64,000 nucleotides of DNA from Herbaspirillum sp. YR522 (GTDB lineage Bacteria; Pseudomonadota; Gammaproteobacteria; Burkholderiales; Burkholderiaceae_D): contig NZ_AKJA01000138.1 of the NCBI RefSeq assembly GCF_000282575.1, positions 27,156 through 91,155 of the forward strand. Reading direction: 5' to 3'. Below the pieces are notes generated by a model that was given only the letters and a program-made list of their open reading frames with translations, did not search any database and was not told the origin of the DNA. Positions 9,254 to 20,381 of this stretch are shown one piece after another. Position numbers and translations under genes: made by a program. How positions within the stretch are numbered: the first letter of the stretch is position 1; each line of letters begins with the position of its first letter.

Positions 9254-9547
9254 GGTTCGACCCTGGCGATTTATCCGTGGTCCAGCTTGCCGCGCCAGAC
9301 TTAAGTCATCCTTAAGCCTGTGTCCCGTCGGGCAGGAATCCGGTCCATGCCTATCGATCCGATCAAAACATACAATCGCCGTCCGCTCTTGCGTCTGCGC
9401 GGCGCGCTTCCATCTGCGGTCGGTCACAGCTCATCAGTGATGACGCGCCTGGCGACGGGCGCCACGGCGGCGGGTAATACCTCCGTATAGTTGGCGGCCC
9501 GCACCGGGGCGGCAATAATCCGCACACAACCTTCTGGGGAGCAGAAC

Positions 9548-11236
9548 ATGAACAACAACAAGAGCACCACGCTGAGCGTGGCGGCCCGACTAGCATTGAG
9601 CTTTGCATTGGTACTGGCGATGATGCTGGTGCTGACGGTGGTCAGCATCGTCAAGGTCAACGCCATCGAAGGCAGCCTGACGACGGTGAGCGAGGACAAC
9701 AACGTCAAGCAGCGCTATGCCATCAACTTTCGCGGCAGCGTGCATGACCGCGCCATCGCCCTGCGCGACCTGACCCTGGTCGACGACAAGGAAGTGGGCG
9801 AGGTGCTGGCGACCATCGCCAGGCTGGACCGCGACTACCAGCAATCGGCCAAGCCGCTCGACGCCATCTTCGCCGGCGAGCAGGGCCGCCAGGTGCGCCC
9901 CGACGAACGCACCGAGCTCGATCGGATCAAGGCCGTCGAGGCACGCGCCATGCCGCTGGCGGCCAGCATCATCGCCGCACGCCAAGCCGGCAACATCGAG
10001 GCGGCACGCCAGCTGATGCTGCAACAGGCCAAGCCCGCCTTTGCCGAATGGCTGGCCGCGATCAACAAGTTCATCGACCTGCAGGAGCGCATGAGCCAGG
10101 CCGAATCGGCCAAGGCACGCTCGACCGCGCGGGGCTTCCAGGCATTCATGCTGGGCTTGCTGGCGGCCTCGCTGGTGGCAGGCGCGGTGCTGGCGATGTT
10201 GATCACCCGTTCGATCCGCAGCGCCCTGGGCGCCGAACCCGATGAAGTCAAGCAACTGGCTCTGGCGGTGGACCGCGGCGAGCTGTACCACGAAGTGGCG
10301 CTGCGCCGTCACGGTGGCGGCCATCGGCAGAGCATCATGGCCGCCCTGTCGGAGATGAGCGGCAACCTGCGCGCCACCGTCACGGAAGTACGCGATGCCG
10401 CCACCGACGTAGCCACCATCAGCGCCCAGATCGCCGCCGGCAACAGCGACCTGTCGGCGCGCACCGAAGACCAGGCCGCCTCGCTGGAAGAGACCGCCTC
10501 GGCCATGGAACAACTGACCTCGACCGTGAAGCAGAACGACGCCAACGCCAGGCAGGCCAACGAACTGGCCCGCAACGCTTCCGAGATCGCCAAGCAGGGT
10601 GGCGCCATCGTCAGCGAGGTCGTGGACACGATGGCCTCCATCAATGATTCGTCGCGCAAGATCGTCGACATCATCAGCGTCATCGACGGCATTGCCTTCC
10701 AGACCAATATCCTGGCGCTCAACGCCGCGGTTGAAGCGGCGCGCGCCGGCGAACAGGGCCGTGGCTTTGCGGTGGTCGCCACCGAGGTGCGCAGCCTGGC
10801 ACAACGCAGTTCGGCCGCCGCCAAGGAGGTCAAGCAGTTGATCGACAACTCGGTCGACAACGTCGAGACCGGCACCCGCCTGGTGGAAAACGCCGGCCGT
10901 ACCATGGAACAGATCGTCACCAGCGTGCAGCATGTGACCGATGTCATGGGCGAGATCTCGTCGGCCAGCCATGAACAGAGCCTGGGTATCGAGGAAGTGC
11001 ACAAGGCCATCGCCCTGATGGACCAGGTGACCCAACACAACGCCGCGCTGGTGGAACAGGCCAGTTCGGCCGTGGCCACGCTGCAGGACCAGGCATTGAA
11101 CCTGACCCATGCAGTCGGTGTGTTCCAGCTCGAGGCGCCAGCGCCGGCCCTGGACGTTGGTACCGTGCTGCCGCGGCGCAGCGTCGATGGCGGCCGCATC
11201 AACCCTGCCCCGGCACTGGAGCGCGCGTATGGCTGA
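9548..11236 (+). CDS. Methyl-accepting chemotaxis protein
   Basis: A 562-residue chemoreceptor: TM1 (about 14-35), a periplasmic four-helix sensor (about 36-205, 4HB_MCP type), TM2 (about 200-220), a short HAMP-like link, and a long signalling coiled coil with the highly conserved hairpin tip [37 protein letters not shown]. There is no C-terminal NWETF-like pentapeptide, so CheR/CheB would be recruited by other receptors. GGGGAG lies just upstream of the chosen ATG, which fixes the start. The next gene, a c-di-GMP phosphodiesterase, overlaps its end by 8 bases (ATGGCTGA), so the two are probably translated together and link chemosensing to second-messenger control. Confidence 0.95.
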   Translation: MNNNKSTTLSVAARLALSFALVLAMMLVLTVVSIVKVNAIEGSLTTVSEDNNVKQRYAINFRGSVHDRAIALRDLTLVDDKEVGEVLATIARLDRDYQQSAKPLDAIFAGEQGRQVRPDERTELDRIKAVEARAMPLAASIIAARQAGNIEAARQLMLQQAKPAFAEWLAAINKFIDLQERMSQAESAKARSTARGFQAFMLGLLAASLVAGAVLAMLITRSIRSALGAEPDEVKQLALAVDRGELYHEVALRRHGGGHRQSIMAALSEMSGNLRATVTEVRDAATDVATISAQIAAGNSDLSARTEDQAASLEETASAMEQLTSTVKQNDANARQANELARNASEIAKQGGAIVSEVVDTMASINDSSRKIVDIISVIDGIAFQTNILALNAAVEAARAGEQGRGFAVVATEVRSLAQRSSAAAKEVKQLIDNSVDNVETGTRLVENAGRTMEQIVTSVQHVTDVMGEISSASHEQSLGIEEVHKAIALMDQVTQHNAALVEQASSAVATLQDQALNLTHAVGVFQLEAPAPALDVGTVLPRRSVDGGRINPAPALERAYG

Positions 11237-13028
11237 TCCGGATGCCGGGGTGCAACAGGAACTGCAGCGCCTGGCAGCGCTGCATTCGCTGCATCTGCTC
11301 GATACCGGGGCCTCGGAGGATCTCGATAACATCACGCGCCTGTGCCAGAGCCTGTTCAAGGTATCGGGCGCCTATGTCTCGCTGATCGACGCCGATCGAC
11401 AATGGGTCAAGTCTTACAGTGGCGCCCAGATGTGCGCCCCCTCGCGCCAGCAATCCTTCTGTCATTACACCATTGCCCAGCGCAGCGTGATGGTGGTGCA
11501 GGACACGCTGGCCGACGCACGCCTGGCCGATAACCCGATGGTGAGCGGTGCGCCGCATATCCGCTTCTATGCCGGCGCCCCGCTGTTGACGCCGGATGGT
11601 CATGCCATCGGCGCGCTGTGCGTGACCGATACCGTGGCACGCGATTTTGCACCGGACCAGCGTCGCCAGTTGCAGCAACTGGCAGCGCTGGCGATGTCGC
11701 ACATGCTGTTGCGCCGCGCCGTGGGCCGGGTCGATCCGCTGACCGGCATGCCCAACAAGTTCCAGTTGCGCGAAGATCTCGAGGCGCTGGCGCGCGATCC
11801 CGATGACACCGCGACCGGATCCCCGCCAGAACGTGTGCTGGCCTATATCGACATGCCCGACGCCAATACCGGGTTCGAGATCGCCAGCGTACTGGGCGCA
11901 CGCGTGTACGACGAGCTGGTGCGCAATGTGGGTGCCCGGTTGCAGCAGCTGGTGGCGGGCCGGGCCGATGTCTACCATGTCACCGATGCGCGTTTCGCGC
12001 TGCTGTCCTCGCCCCGGCACGCGCATGATTTTGCCGACACCCTGCGCGCGGCCACGCCGGCGCTCGAGCAGCCGGTCGTGAGCATGTCGCTGCCCCTGAA
12101 CCTGCCCAGCTATGGCGGCATCGTAACGCTGACGACGCAACGCGAAAGCCTGCTCGACGCACCCCGCAAGGCGGTGGCCGCATTGCACGAGGCGTTCACC
12201 CACCAGCGCCGCTGGACGGTCTACGACGCCGAGGCCGACCAGCGCCACCAGCGCAGTTTCCGGCTGTTGAATGATATCCCCGAGGCCATGGCCACCGACG
12301 GCCAGTTCCAGCTGGCCTACCAGCCCAAGCTCGATCTGCGGCTCGGCGTCTACCATGGCGCCGAGGCGCTGCTGCGTTGGAGCCATCCGGAACTGGGCGC
12401 TATCGCGCCGGCCGAATTCGTGCCGCTGGTCGAACGTACCGCGTTGATACGCCCGGTCTCGGACTGGGTCATTGCCGCCGCCTTGAAACAGATGGCGGCC
12501 TGGCGCGGCGATGGCATGCACATGAAACTGGCGATCAACCTGGCGCCGCCCAATTTCGAAGAGCCCGATATCGTCGAGCGCCTGGAGACCGCCTGTCGCC
12601 TGGCCGGTATTGCTCCCGCCATGGTCGAGATCGAATGTACCGAGGGACTGTGGATGCAGAGCGCGGCGGTGCTCGAGGTATTGCACCGGATCCGCGAACT
12701 GGGCATGGGGCTGGCACTGGATGATTTCGGTACCGGCTACAGCAACTTCGCCTATCTGCAGCAGGTGCCGGCGTCGGTGGTCAAGATCGACCAGTCGCTC
12801 ATCCGCAACCTCGATCACAACGCGCGCGACCGGCGCATCGTGCAGTCCCTGATCGCGCTGGCCAAGGAACTGGACTACCGCATCGTCGCCGAAGGCGTCG
12901 AGACTGCGCAGACGCTGCAGATGATCCGCGACTGGGGGGTGGACGAAGCGCAGGGGTATTACCTGGCCCGTCCATTGACGCCCTCGGCCTTTGCCAGCCA
13001 CGTGCGCGCACCCCTCGCCGCGCATTGA
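11229..13028 (+). CDS. GAF - degenerate GGDEF - EAL c-di-GMP phosphodiesterase
   Basis: A 599-residue cytoplasmic protein. Domains: GAF sensor (about 20-160), a GGDEF domain (about 165-310) in which the signature loop is replaced by TDARF and so cannot act as a cyclase, and an EAL domain (about 335-590). The EAL has its metal and catalytic residues: [37 protein letters not shown] and AEGVET, so hydrolysis of cyclic di-GMP is expected. The start overlaps the chemoreceptor stop, favouring translational coupling. It is likely to lower c-di-GMP near, or together with, the receptor and so promote motility; this last point is inference. Confidence 0.92.
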   Translation: MADPDAGVQQELQRLAALHSLHLLDTGASEDLDNITRLCQSLFKVSGAYVSLIDADRQWVKSYSGAQMCAPSRQQSFCHYTIAQRSVMVVQDTLADARLADNPMVSGAPHIRFYAGAPLLTPDGHAIGALCVTDTVARDFAPDQRRQLQQLAALAMSHMLLRRAVGRVDPLTGMPNKFQLREDLEALARDPDDTATGSPPERVLAYIDMPDANTGFEIASVLGARVYDELVRNVGARLQQLVAGRADVYHVTDARFALLSSPRHAHDFADTLRAATPALEQPVVSMSLPLNLPSYGGIVTLTTQRESLLDAPRKAVAALHEAFTHQRRWTVYDAEADQRHQRSFRLLNDIPEAMATDGQFQLAYQPKLDLRLGVYHGAEALLRWSHPELGAIAPAEFVPLVERTALIRPVSDWVIAAALKQMAAWRGDGMHMKLAINLAPPNFEEPDIVERLETACRLAGIAPAMVEIECTEGLWMQSAAVLEVLHRIRELGMGLALDDFGTGYSNFAYLQQVPASVVKIDQSLIRNLDHNARDRRIVQSLIALAKELDYRIVAEGVETAQTLQMIRDWGVDEAQGYYLARPLTPSAFASHVRAPLAAH

Positions 13029-13348
13029 ACCTTGGCGCCACCGTTCGGCCTGCCCGACAAGTGTTTTCAGGCCGGGCCGTTCGCGCTACCTCCCCCGATA
13101 TGAGATGATGCTCGCTCGCTGCCGGGCCGCCTGACCAATGGCGCCCGGCACTCACGGAACAACATCGTCGCCTATCGGGAGCGGTCGCAGCTATTGCTGC
13201 GCACCTGCGTTGGACGCGAAGCTCCCGCATCGCTGCCGCGACGCGCGACGATGAACGACTGATCGCCCGCCTGCCCGCCCATGTGCCCGACGCACCCCGA
13301 TATTGCGGCGACTGCCCCAGCAGCAGGCTCGGCATTTGTGGAGATTGC
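13029..13348. other. Intergenic upstream of MsbA-like exporter
   Basis: 320 GC-rich bases. GGCCTG and CAGGCC near 13048-13074 can pair but lack a T-run. The exporter frame stays open back to 13283 and would encode a Cys-rich lead (two CGDC motifs), but the GGAG before 13349 makes the later start more likely. I see no separate gene. Confidence 0.4.
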
Positions 13349-15184
13349 ATGTTCGCCTGGTTCGAAAAACTGGTTCACCCCTATCCCGAAGCCCACCCCA
13401 CGCCACCGCCGCGGGGCTTCATGCGGTTCATCTGGTTCTGTACCCGCGGGGTACGTGGCTATATCGGCGCCATGACCTTGGCCACTGCCATCATCGGCGT
13501 ATTCGAAGCACTGCTGTTTGCCATGCTCGGGCGCATCGTCGACTGGCTGTCCAAGATCGAGCCGGCCCAGCTGTGGACCCAGCAAGGCCACACCCTGCTG
13601 TGGCTGGGACTGGTGCTGGCCGCCAGCCCCATGCTGATCGCGTTGCAGACACTGTTCAAGCACCAGACGCTGGCGGGCAACTTCCCGATGCTGCTGCGCT
13701 GGAACTTCCACCGCCTGATGCTCAACCAGAGCATGAGTTTCTACCAGAACGAATTCGCCGGCCGGGTGGCCACCAAGGTCATGCAGACCTCGCTGGCAGT
13801 GCGTGACTTCTGCATGATCACCGGCGATATCCTGGTGTTCATCACGATCTATTTCGTCACCCTCATCGGCATCGTCGGCACCTTCGATTTCCTGTTGCTG
13901 ATGCCCTTCTTCGTCTGGCTGGCAGCCTTTGCGGTGGCCATGCGCTATTTCGTGCCGCGCCTGTCCACGGTGGCGCGCCAGCAAGCCGATGCACGTTCGC
14001 TGATGACCGGTCGCATCACCGACGCCTACACCAATATCGCTACCGTCAAGCTGTTCTCGCATGCCGGGCGCGAAGCCAGCTACGCCCGCAGCGCCATGCG
14101 CGAGTTCCTGTTCACGGTCAACCAGCAGATGCGCCTGGTATCGGGTTTCGAGGTGGTCAACCACATCCTCAACATGGTGCTCATCGTGGGCACCACCGGC
14201 ATGGCGCTCTACCTGTGGACCGAAGGCAAGGTCGGCATCGGCGCGGTGGCCGCCGCCACGGCCATGGCGCTGCGCCTGAACGGCATCGCCCACTGGGTCA
14301 TGTGGGAGATGTCGGCCCTGTTCGAGCACGTGGGCACGGTCCAGGATGGCATCAATACGCTGGCCCGCGCGCATGACGTCAAGGATGCCGTCGATGCCCG
14401 GCCACTGCAGGTCACCCAGGGTGAACTGCGCTTCGAGCAGGTCAGCTTCAGCTACGGCGGCAGCGCACCGCGGCCGGTAGTGGACCGGCTCGACCTGACC
14501 ATCCGTGCCGGCGAGAAGATCGGCCTGGTGGGCCGCTCGGGCGCGGGCAAGTCGACCATCGTCAACCTGTTGCTGCGCTTCTACGATATCGAAGGCGGGC
14601 GTATCACCATCGATGGCCAGGATATCGCCCACGTCACCCAGGACAGCCTGCGTGCGCAGATCGGCATGGTCACCCAGGACACCTCGCTGCTGCACCGCTC
14701 GGTGCGCGACAACATCCTCTACGGCCGTCCCGACGCCGGCGACGACGACATGATCCACGCCGCCCGCCGCGCCGAGGCGCACGACTTCATCGGCACGCTG
14801 AGCGACGCCAAGCAGAGAAAGGGGTATGAAGCCCATGTCGGCGAGCGCGGGGTCAAGTTGTCGGGGGGACAGCGCCAGCGCATCGCGATCGCACGCGTGA
14901 TGTTGAAGGACGCGCCCATCCTGCTGCTCGACGAAGCCACCAGCGCACTCGATTCCGAGGTAGAGGCCGCGATCCAGACCAGCCTGTACAAGCTGATGGA
15001 AGGCAAGACCGTGGTCGCCATCGCGCACCGCCTGTCGACCATCGCCGCCATGGATCGGCTCGTCGTGCTGGACCAGGGGCGTATCGTCGAGCAGGGAACG
15101 CACAGCGAACTGCTGGCCGCCAATGGCCTGTATGCCCGACTGTGGTCGCACCAGAGCGGTGGTTTCCTGGGCGAGGAAGATTGA
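13349..15184 (+). CDS. MsbA-type ABC exporter (fused permease-ATPase)
   Basis: A 611-residue type IV ABC half-exporter that should act as a homodimer in the inner membrane. The transmembrane domain covers about residues 25-330 with six helices. The nucleotide-binding domain has Walker A GLVGRSGAGKST, Q-loop VTQDTSLL, signature VKLSGGQRQR, Walker B ILLLDEATSALD and the H-loop IAHRLST. Related Burkholderiales proteins are annotated as multidrug or lipid exporters; substrate cannot be read from sequence. GGAG six bases before the ATG supports the start. A strong bidirectional hairpin terminator follows directly and is shared with the convergent glucosidase gene. Confidence 0.92.
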   Translation: MFAWFEKLVHPYPEAHPTPPPRGFMRFIWFCTRGVRGYIGAMTLATAIIGVFEALLFAMLGRIVDWLSKIEPAQLWTQQGHTLLWLGLVLAASPMLIALQTLFKHQTLAGNFPMLLRWNFHRLMLNQSMSFYQNEFAGRVATKVMQTSLAVRDFCMITGDILVFITIYFVTLIGIVGTFDFLLLMPFFVWLAAFAVAMRYFVPRLSTVARQQADARSLMTGRITDAYTNIATVKLFSHAGREASYARSAMREFLFTVNQQMRLVSGFEVVNHILNMVLIVGTTGMALYLWTEGKVGIGAVAAATAMALRLNGIAHWVMWEMSALFEHVGTVQDGINTLARAHDVKDAVDARPLQVTQGELRFEQVSFSYGGSAPRPVVDRLDLTIRAGEKIGLVGRSGAGKSTIVNLLLRFYDIEGGRITIDGQDIAHVTQDSLRAQIGMVTQDTSLLHRSVRDNILYGRPDAGDDDMIHAARRAEAHDFIGTLSDAKQRKGYEAHVGERGVKLSGGQRQRIAIARVMLKDAPILLLDEATSALDSEVEAAIQTSLYKLMEGKTVVAIAHRLSTIAAMDRLVVLDQGRIVEQGTHSELLAANGLYARLWSHQSGGFLGEED

Positions 15185-15201
15185 ACCCCCTGGCGCAAAC
15201 G

Positions 15202-15234
15202 AGAAAGGCGCACCTCGGTGCGCCTTTCTTTTAT
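15202..15234. terminator. Bidirectional Rho-independent terminator
   Basis: AGAAAGGCGCACC and GGTGCGCCTTTCT form a 12-13 bp stem with a tiny loop, with a T-run on the plus side and A-rich bases on the left that serve as a weaker U-tract on the minus strand. It lies between the ends of the exporter gene and the convergent GH3 gene. Confidence 0.85.
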
Positions 15235-15244
15235 CCACCGCCGC

Positions 15245-17602
15245 TCAATCGAGCAGCGTGAAGGTGGCCGTTTTCACATCCTTCGAGTCCAGCCCCACCT
15301 GCACCTGGAATTCGCCGGGCTCGGCAACGTGTTCGAGCCTGGTGTTATAGAACTGCAAGGCCTTGGCATCGATGGTGAAGCTCACGCGCTTTTCTTCGCC
15401 CGGCTGCAAGCTGAGCTTGCGGAAATCCTTCAGTTCCTTGACCGGTCGCACCACCGAGGCGGCGACATCGCGAATATAGAGTTGCACCACCGTGGCACCG
15501 GCCCGACGACCGATGTTCTTGACCGTGACACTGGCGTCGATGCGGCCATCGGCTTTCATCGTCGGTTGCGACACCTCTACGCCGGAGACGCTGAACTCGG
15601 TGTAGCTCAGGCCATAGCCGAACGGGTACAAGGGGCCGTTGGGTTCCTCGAAGTACTGTGAGGTGTAGTTGCCGGGCTTGCCTTCGGTGAACGGGCGTCC
15701 CAGGCGCGAATGGTTGTAGTAGCTGGGGATCTGCCCCACCGAGCGCGGGAAGGTGATCGGCAGCTTGCCCGATGGATTGACCTCGCCCAGCAGGATGTCG
15801 GCAATCGCATGCCCACCCTCGATGCCGGTGTACCAGGTCTCGAGGATGGCCGATGCATTCTCGCGCGCCCAGTTGAGGTCCAGCGGGCGTCCGTTCATCA
15901 GCACCAGTACCAATGGCTTGCCGGTAGCCTTGAGTGCCTTGAGCAGGGCCATCTGGTTCTCGGGCAAGCTCAGCTGGGTGCGGCTCGACGATTCGTGCGA
16001 CATGCCGCGCGACTCGCCCACGGCCGCCACCACCACATCGGCGCGACGCGCGGCGCGAACCGCCTCGTCGATCATCGCCTGCGGCGAGCGCTTGTCCTGC
16101 ACTACCTCGGGATCATCCCAGTTCAGGAAATTGAGGTAGTCGACGATGTGCTTGTCCTCGGTGATGTTGGCGCCGCGCGCATACAGCAGCCTGGCGCCCT
16201 GCCCCAGCGCCGCCTGCAAACCCTGGCGCACGGTCACGGTCTGCTTGGCCACCCCGCTGCCGGACCAGCTGCCCAGCATGTCGATATGCGAATCGGCCAG
16301 CGGTCCCACCAGCGCCACCGTGCCCGACTTCTTCAACGGCAGCGTGGCGTTGCGGTTCTCCAGCAGCACCATCGACTGTTGCGCCACCGTGCGCGCCGCA
16401 GCCCGATGCAAGCGGCTCTCGGCATTGACCTCGGCCGGATCGCCATCGGCGCGACCGATACGGACATAGGGGTCATGGAACAGTCCCATGTCGTACTTGG
16501 CACCCAGGATCTCGCGCACTGCGCCATCGAGCTCGCCGGGCTGCACCTGGCCTTGCTTGAGCAGGCCTGGCAATTGCCCCAGGTATACATGGTCGGCCAT
16601 GCTCATGTCGGTGCCGGCCTTGATCGCCAGCCGGGCCGCTTCGGTCTCGTCGTGTGCCACGCCGTGGTTGACCAGTTCGGTGATGGCGCCATGGTCGCTC
16701 ACGGTCAGCCCCTTGAAGCCCCATTGCTTGCGCAGCAGGTCCTGCAACAGCCAGACGTTGGAGGTGGCAGGCGTGCCGTTGATCGAGTTCAGCGCCACCA
16801 TCACCGCGCCGGCGCCGGCGTCGACCGCCGCCTTGTAGGGTGGCAGGTAGTCATTGAACATGCGCTGCGGATCCATGTTGACCACGTTGTAGTCGCGCCC
16901 GCCCTCGACCGCGCCATACAGCGCGAAATGCTTCACCGCCGCCATCACCCGGTTGCCGGCAATCGGGCTCTGTTCGCCCTGCAAGGCGCGTACCGACACC
17001 TCGGCGATGCGCGAGACCAGGTAAGGGTCTTCGCCGAAGCCTTCCGAGGTGCGGCCCCAGCGCGGGTCACGGCTGATATCGACCATCGGCGCGAAGGTCA
17101 TGTCGATGCCGTCGGCAGCGGCTTCCTCGGCTGCCGTGCGCATGGCCGTGGCGACCACGTTGAGGTCCCACGACGAGGCCAGTCCCAGGCCGATCGGAAA
17201 GGTGGTGCGATGCCCGTGGATGACATCGTAGGCGAAGAACAGCGGGATCTTCAGGCGCGAGCGCATGGCGCCATCCTGCAGCGGGCGGTTGTCGGCGCGT
17301 GTGACCGAATTGAACGTGCCGCCCACGCGGCCGGCGGCCAGTTCATCGGCCAGCTTCCCGGCCGGCATGTCGGGACCGATGCTGACCAGGCGCAACTGGC
17401 CGATCTTTTCGTCGACCGTCATCTGTGCCAGCAGATCGTCGATGAAGGCGGCCTTGTTGCCCAGCAACTCCGGCTTGGCCTGGGCCTGGGCAAGCGGGGC
17501 GGCGGCGAAGGCGGCGCAGGCCAGTGCGCACAGCATGGCGGCATGGCGAATGCGGGGAACGCGCACAGGCGCGGGCATCCTGTTGGTAAGGTCGGTTGGC
17601 AC
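15245..17602 (-). CDS. bglX: Periplasmic beta-glucosidase, GH3 family
   Basis: A 785-residue glycoside hydrolase of the BglX type, releasing glucose from beta-linked oligosaccharides in the periplasm. A signal peptide is visible at about 17-42 (hydrophobic LCALACAAFAAAPLAQAQA). The GH3 barrel carries the DPRWGRTSEGFGEDP motif and the nucleophile Asp303 in GLTVSDHG. The second alpha/beta domain and a C-terminal fibronectin-III-like domain complete the usual BglX layout. The start codon is GTG at 17602, chosen because AGAGAGGA lies five bases upstream. It diverges from opgG, a periplasmic glucan gene; a shared role in glucan turnover is plausible. Confidence 0.93.
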   Translation of the reverse strand: MPTDLTNRMPAPVRVPRIRHAAMLCALACAAFAAAPLAQAQAKPELLGNKAAFIDDLLAQMTVDEKIGQLRLVSIGPDMPAGKLADELAAGRVGGTFNSVTRADNRPLQDGAMRSRLKIPLFFAYDVIHGHRTTFPIGLGLASSWDLNVVATAMRTAAEEAAADGIDMTFAPMVDISRDPRWGRTSEGFGEDPYLVSRIAEVSVRALQGEQSPIAGNRVMAAVKHFALYGAVEGGRDYNVVNMDPQRMFNDYLPPYKAAVDAGAGAVMVALNSINGTPATSNVWLLQDLLRKQWGFKGLTVSDHGAITELVNHGVAHDETEAARLAIKAGTDMSMADHVYLGQLPGLLKQGQVQPGELDGAVREILGAKYDMGLFHDPYVRIGRADGDPAEVNAESRLHRAAARTVAQQSMVLLENRNATLPLKKSGTVALVGPLADSHIDMLGSWSGSGVAKQTVTVRQGLQAALGQGARLLYARGANITEDKHIVDYLNFLNWDDPEVVQDKRSPQAMIDEAVRAARRADVVVAAVGESRGMSHESSSRTQLSLPENQMALLKALKATGKPLVLVLMNGRPLDLNWARENASAILETWYTGIEGGHAIADILLGEVNPSGKLPITFPRSVGQIPSYYNHSRLGRPFTEGKPGNYTSQYFEEPNGPLYPFGYGLSYTEFSVSGVEVSQPTMKADGRIDASVTVKNIGRRAGATVVQLYIRDVAASVVRPVKELKDFRKLSLQPGEEKRVSFTIDAKALQFYNTRLEHVAEPGEFQVQVGLDSKDVKTATFTLLD

Positions 17603-17838
17603 TCAAATCCTCTCTGTTGCAAAACTTTGGCGACGGCAGCCCCTCATAGGGGAGCGCGGCCCGCAATGGCGGGTTGGGCGGTGGCGCGATCGATGCTTAT
17701 GGGTGGTGCTGTTCTATGACGCATCGTCGGCAACAACGGTTCGCTATATTATTCTGTTTTGTCGGCACGGTCATGGCACGACGCGCCTGCTTGATTTCCG
17801 GCCATGCCCTGGCGGCTGGCCTTGATGACGGAGATTCG

Positions 17839-19416
17839 ATGATTCTGAATGCATTGCGACGCCTGCCGATGGGCGGTGCACTGATGTTGTCCGCGACCCT
17901 GCTGGCCAATGCCGCCCAGGGACAATCCTTTTCGCTGGAGCAGGTCACGGCCAAGGCCCAGGCGCTGGCTGGCCAGCCTTACCGGAAACCGGCGAGCAAC
18001 CTGCCGCCGGTGTTTTCCAGCATGCAGTTTGCCGACTACATGAAGATCCAGCCGCGCAGCGAGAAGTTCGAATGGCGCGACCAGAAGACGCCCTTCAAGC
18101 TGGCCTTCTACCACCAGGGCATGCAATTCAATGCGCCGGTGCAGATGCATGAACTGGTGGACGCACGGGTGCAGGAGATCGGCTACAGCACCGACCGCTT
18201 CAACTTCGGTGACCTGTCGTTCGACCGGGATGTGACTTCGCGCCTGGGCTATGCCGGTTTTCGCGTGGTCTATCCGGTCAATAGCGCCGGCAAGGAGGAC
18301 GAGGTCATGAGCGTGCTCGGCGCGAGCTATTTCCGCGTTATCGGACGGGGCCAGGTGTATGGCTTGTCGGGGCGCGGACTGGCGATCGATACGGCGACCA
18401 TGACGGGTGAGGAATTTCCCAACTTCACCGAATTCTGGATCCAGCGTCCGGCGCCCGGCGACAAGCAGCTGACCTTCTATGCGCTGCTCGATTCGCCGCG
18501 CGCCACCGGTGCCTACAAGTTCGTGCTGACGCCGGGACAGGATTCCCTGCTAGACGTGCAGGCGCGCGTGTTCCTGCGCGGCGAGGTGGCCCGCCTGGGC
18601 ATTGCCCCCTTGACCAGCATGTTCCTGTTCGGCCCCAACCAGCAATCGTCGAAGCGCAATTTCCGCCCGGCGATCCATGACTCGAACGGCCTGCAGATCC
18701 ATACCGGCAACGGCGAATGGCTATGGCGCCCGCTCAACGATCCGCAGAACGTCGAGGTCAGTTCCTTCGAGGTCACCAATCCCAGGGGCTTCGGGTTGCT
18801 GCAGCGTGGTCGCGAGTTCGCCAACTTCGAAGACCTCAAGGACCGCTACGACCTGCGCCCGAGCGCCTGGATCGAGCCGCGCGGCGATTGGGGACGCGGG
18901 GCGGTGCAACTGGTCGAGATTCCGACCGCCGACGAAACCAACGACAACATCGTGGCCTACTGGGTGCCGGCGCAGTTGCCGCCCAAGGGCGTGCCGCTGC
19001 AGTTCGACTATCGCATGCACTGGACCATGGACGAAGCATCGCTGCTCGACAAGCAAGTCGGCTGGGTGCGCAAGACCTTCCATACCGATGGCGAACTGAC
19101 CCAGGCCAACCTGATCCGCCACTTCGACGGCTCCACTGCCCTGCTGGTCGACTTCACCGGGCCGGTATTGCAGCAACTGGCCGCTGGCGAAACCGTGCGC
19201 CCGCTCGTCAGCGTGAGCAACAACGGTGAAATCGTCGACAGCCAGTTGCAGCCAAACCCGGCCACCGGCGGCTGGCGCCTGGCACTGCGGGTGAAGGTCA
19301 AGAACGTGGCGCAGGCAGTCGAACTGCGCGCGGCGCTGGTCAGCGACAAGCGTACCCTGACCGAAACCTGGAGCTACCAGTTACCGCCCCGTTCGGATGT
19401 ACAACGCTCCTTCTGA
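17839..19416 (+). CDS. opgG: Periplasmic glucan biosynthesis protein OpgG/MdoG
   Basis: A 525-residue periplasmic protein required for osmoregulated periplasmic glucan backbone formation. A Sec signal peptide spans about residues 1-29 ([19 protein letters not shown]). The mature protein starts with [19 protein letters not shown] and keeps the family blocks [20 protein letters not shown] and [17 protein letters not shown]. No twin-arginine motif of the OpgD type is present, which favours OpgG. GGAG precedes the ATG at 17839. opgH, normally next to it, is not in this window. The divergent neighbour is a GH3 glucosidase. Confidence 0.92.
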   Translation: MILNALRRLPMGGALMLSATLLANAAQGQSFSLEQVTAKAQALAGQPYRKPASNLPPVFSSMQFADYMKIQPRSEKFEWRDQKTPFKLAFYHQGMQFNAPVQMHELVDARVQEIGYSTDRFNFGDLSFDRDVTSRLGYAGFRVVYPVNSAGKEDEVMSVLGASYFRVIGRGQVYGLSGRGLAIDTATMTGEEFPNFTEFWIQRPAPGDKQLTFYALLDSPRATGAYKFVLTPGQDSLLDVQARVFLRGEVARLGIAPLTSMFLFGPNQQSSKRNFRPAIHDSNGLQIHTGNGEWLWRPLNDPQNVEVSSFEVTNPRGFGLLQRGREFANFEDLKDRYDLRPSAWIEPRGDWGRGAVQLVEIPTADETNDNIVAYWVPAQLPPKGVPLQFDYRMHWTMDEASLLDKQVGWVRKTFHTDGELTQANLIRHFDGSTALLVDFTGPVLQQLAAGETVRPLVSVSNNGEIVDSQLQPNPATGGWRLALRVKVKNVAQAVELRAALVSDKRTLTETWSYQLPPRSDVQRSF

Positions 19417-19451
19417 GGACGAAATGGCGGGCATCGGATGGCCGATTGCCG

Positions 19452-20381
19452 TCATGCATGCGGGCCGTGCTCGTGGGCGGCGGCGAAGATACGGCTGGCA
19501 TGGTGACAGTGCAGGCGCAGCGAACGGGTCGTGAATCCGGCCTGCATCAACCAGTACCAGCCACCATCGGCGGCGGGCATGAGTCCGCAGTGGCGATATC
19601 CGGCCGACCACAACGACCTGCTCGCGGCATCCAGTGCGTGGCACACCCGCAGCCTGGCCACGCGGCAGCAATGCCGCGGCAAGCGGGCGATCTCGGCCAA
19701 GACCCGGGCATTGACCTCATTGATGGTCAGTACCACCAGCTCACCGTCACTGCGTACTTCCAGCGCTGGGCGGCCCTCGGGACCTGGCAGACCCGGCATC
19801 GACCGGCAAGTGCCCAGCGGCGCCACGATGTCCTCTATCCATGGCCATGCCGCGCGCGGCCAGACGATGTCGGGCAGGGGCCGAGGCTGCAACGGCAAGC
19901 ACGTCAGGACATAGGTCTCCCGCGTGCCGATGGCATACGGCGACGGCAGGTAGTCGATCAGCAATCCGGTCGTGACGAATCCCAGCGGTGCCGCCATGCG
20001 CTGTGTCTGCGAATGTGAACTGACCAGCATGGCGACGACCATCTCCATGCCCCACTGCCGGGCATGCCCGCACAGCGCGCGCGCCAGACGGATGCCGATG
20101 CCCCGGCCGATCGCCGTCGGCGTCACCACCATCATTGCCAGTTCGGCGCACCGCGCGTGGGGCGATTCGATCACCAGCGCGGCATGGCCGACAATGACGT
20201 CCTGCTGCTCCGCCACGATCGAACGCCAGTGCCCGCTGGCATTCCTCTGCCCGATGAGCGAGGGCAGGTACACCTCGGGATAGACATAGCGCTGACCATA
20301 GACGTGCGTGAACAGATCGCTGATCTGGCCTGCATCTGCCGGCTCGAACGGCCGGATCACCAGCTTCTCCCCCTGGCTCAC
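19452..20381 (-). CDS. GNAT-family acetyltransferase, last gene of the lux-like operon
   Basis: A 309-residue protein whose N-terminal half (about 6-165) is a GNAT domain: VIRPFEPADAGQISDLF, HAALVIESPHARCAELAMMVV and the acetyl-CoA loop TPTAIGRGIGIRLARAL. The C-terminal half (about 170-300) is not recognised. Members acylate amines or small molecules, and occasionally proteins. Its start overlaps the preceding ligase stop by four bases (ATGA), so it belongs to the same transcript. It may decorate the product of the acyl-activation and reduction enzymes upstream; this is inference from context. Confidence 0.82.
   Translation of the reverse strand: MSQGEKLVIRPFEPADAGQISDLFTHVYGQRYVYPEVYLPSLIGQRNASGHWRSIVAEQQDVIVGHAALVIESPHARCAELAMMVVTPTAIGRGIGIRLARALCGHARQWGMEMVVAMLVSSHSQTQRMAAPLGFVTTGLLIDYLPSPYAIGTRETYVLTCLPLQPRPLPDIVWPRAAWPWIEDIVAPLGTCRSMPGLPGPEGRPALEVRSDGELVVLTINEVNARVLAEIARLPRHCCRVARLRVCHALDAASRSLWSAGYRHCGLMPAADGGWYWLMQAGFTTRSLRLHCHHASRIFAAAHEHGPHA

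Noticed and set aside
9590..13025. Two long minus-strand frames opposite the chemoreceptor and EAL genes
   Set aside because: Shadow frames; the plus-strand genes have complete conserved domains.
13172..15238. 688-codon minus-strand frame
   Set aside because: Antisense shadow of the MsbA-type exporter.
15710..17719. 669-codon plus-strand frame
   Set aside because: Antisense shadow of the GH3 glucosidase gene.
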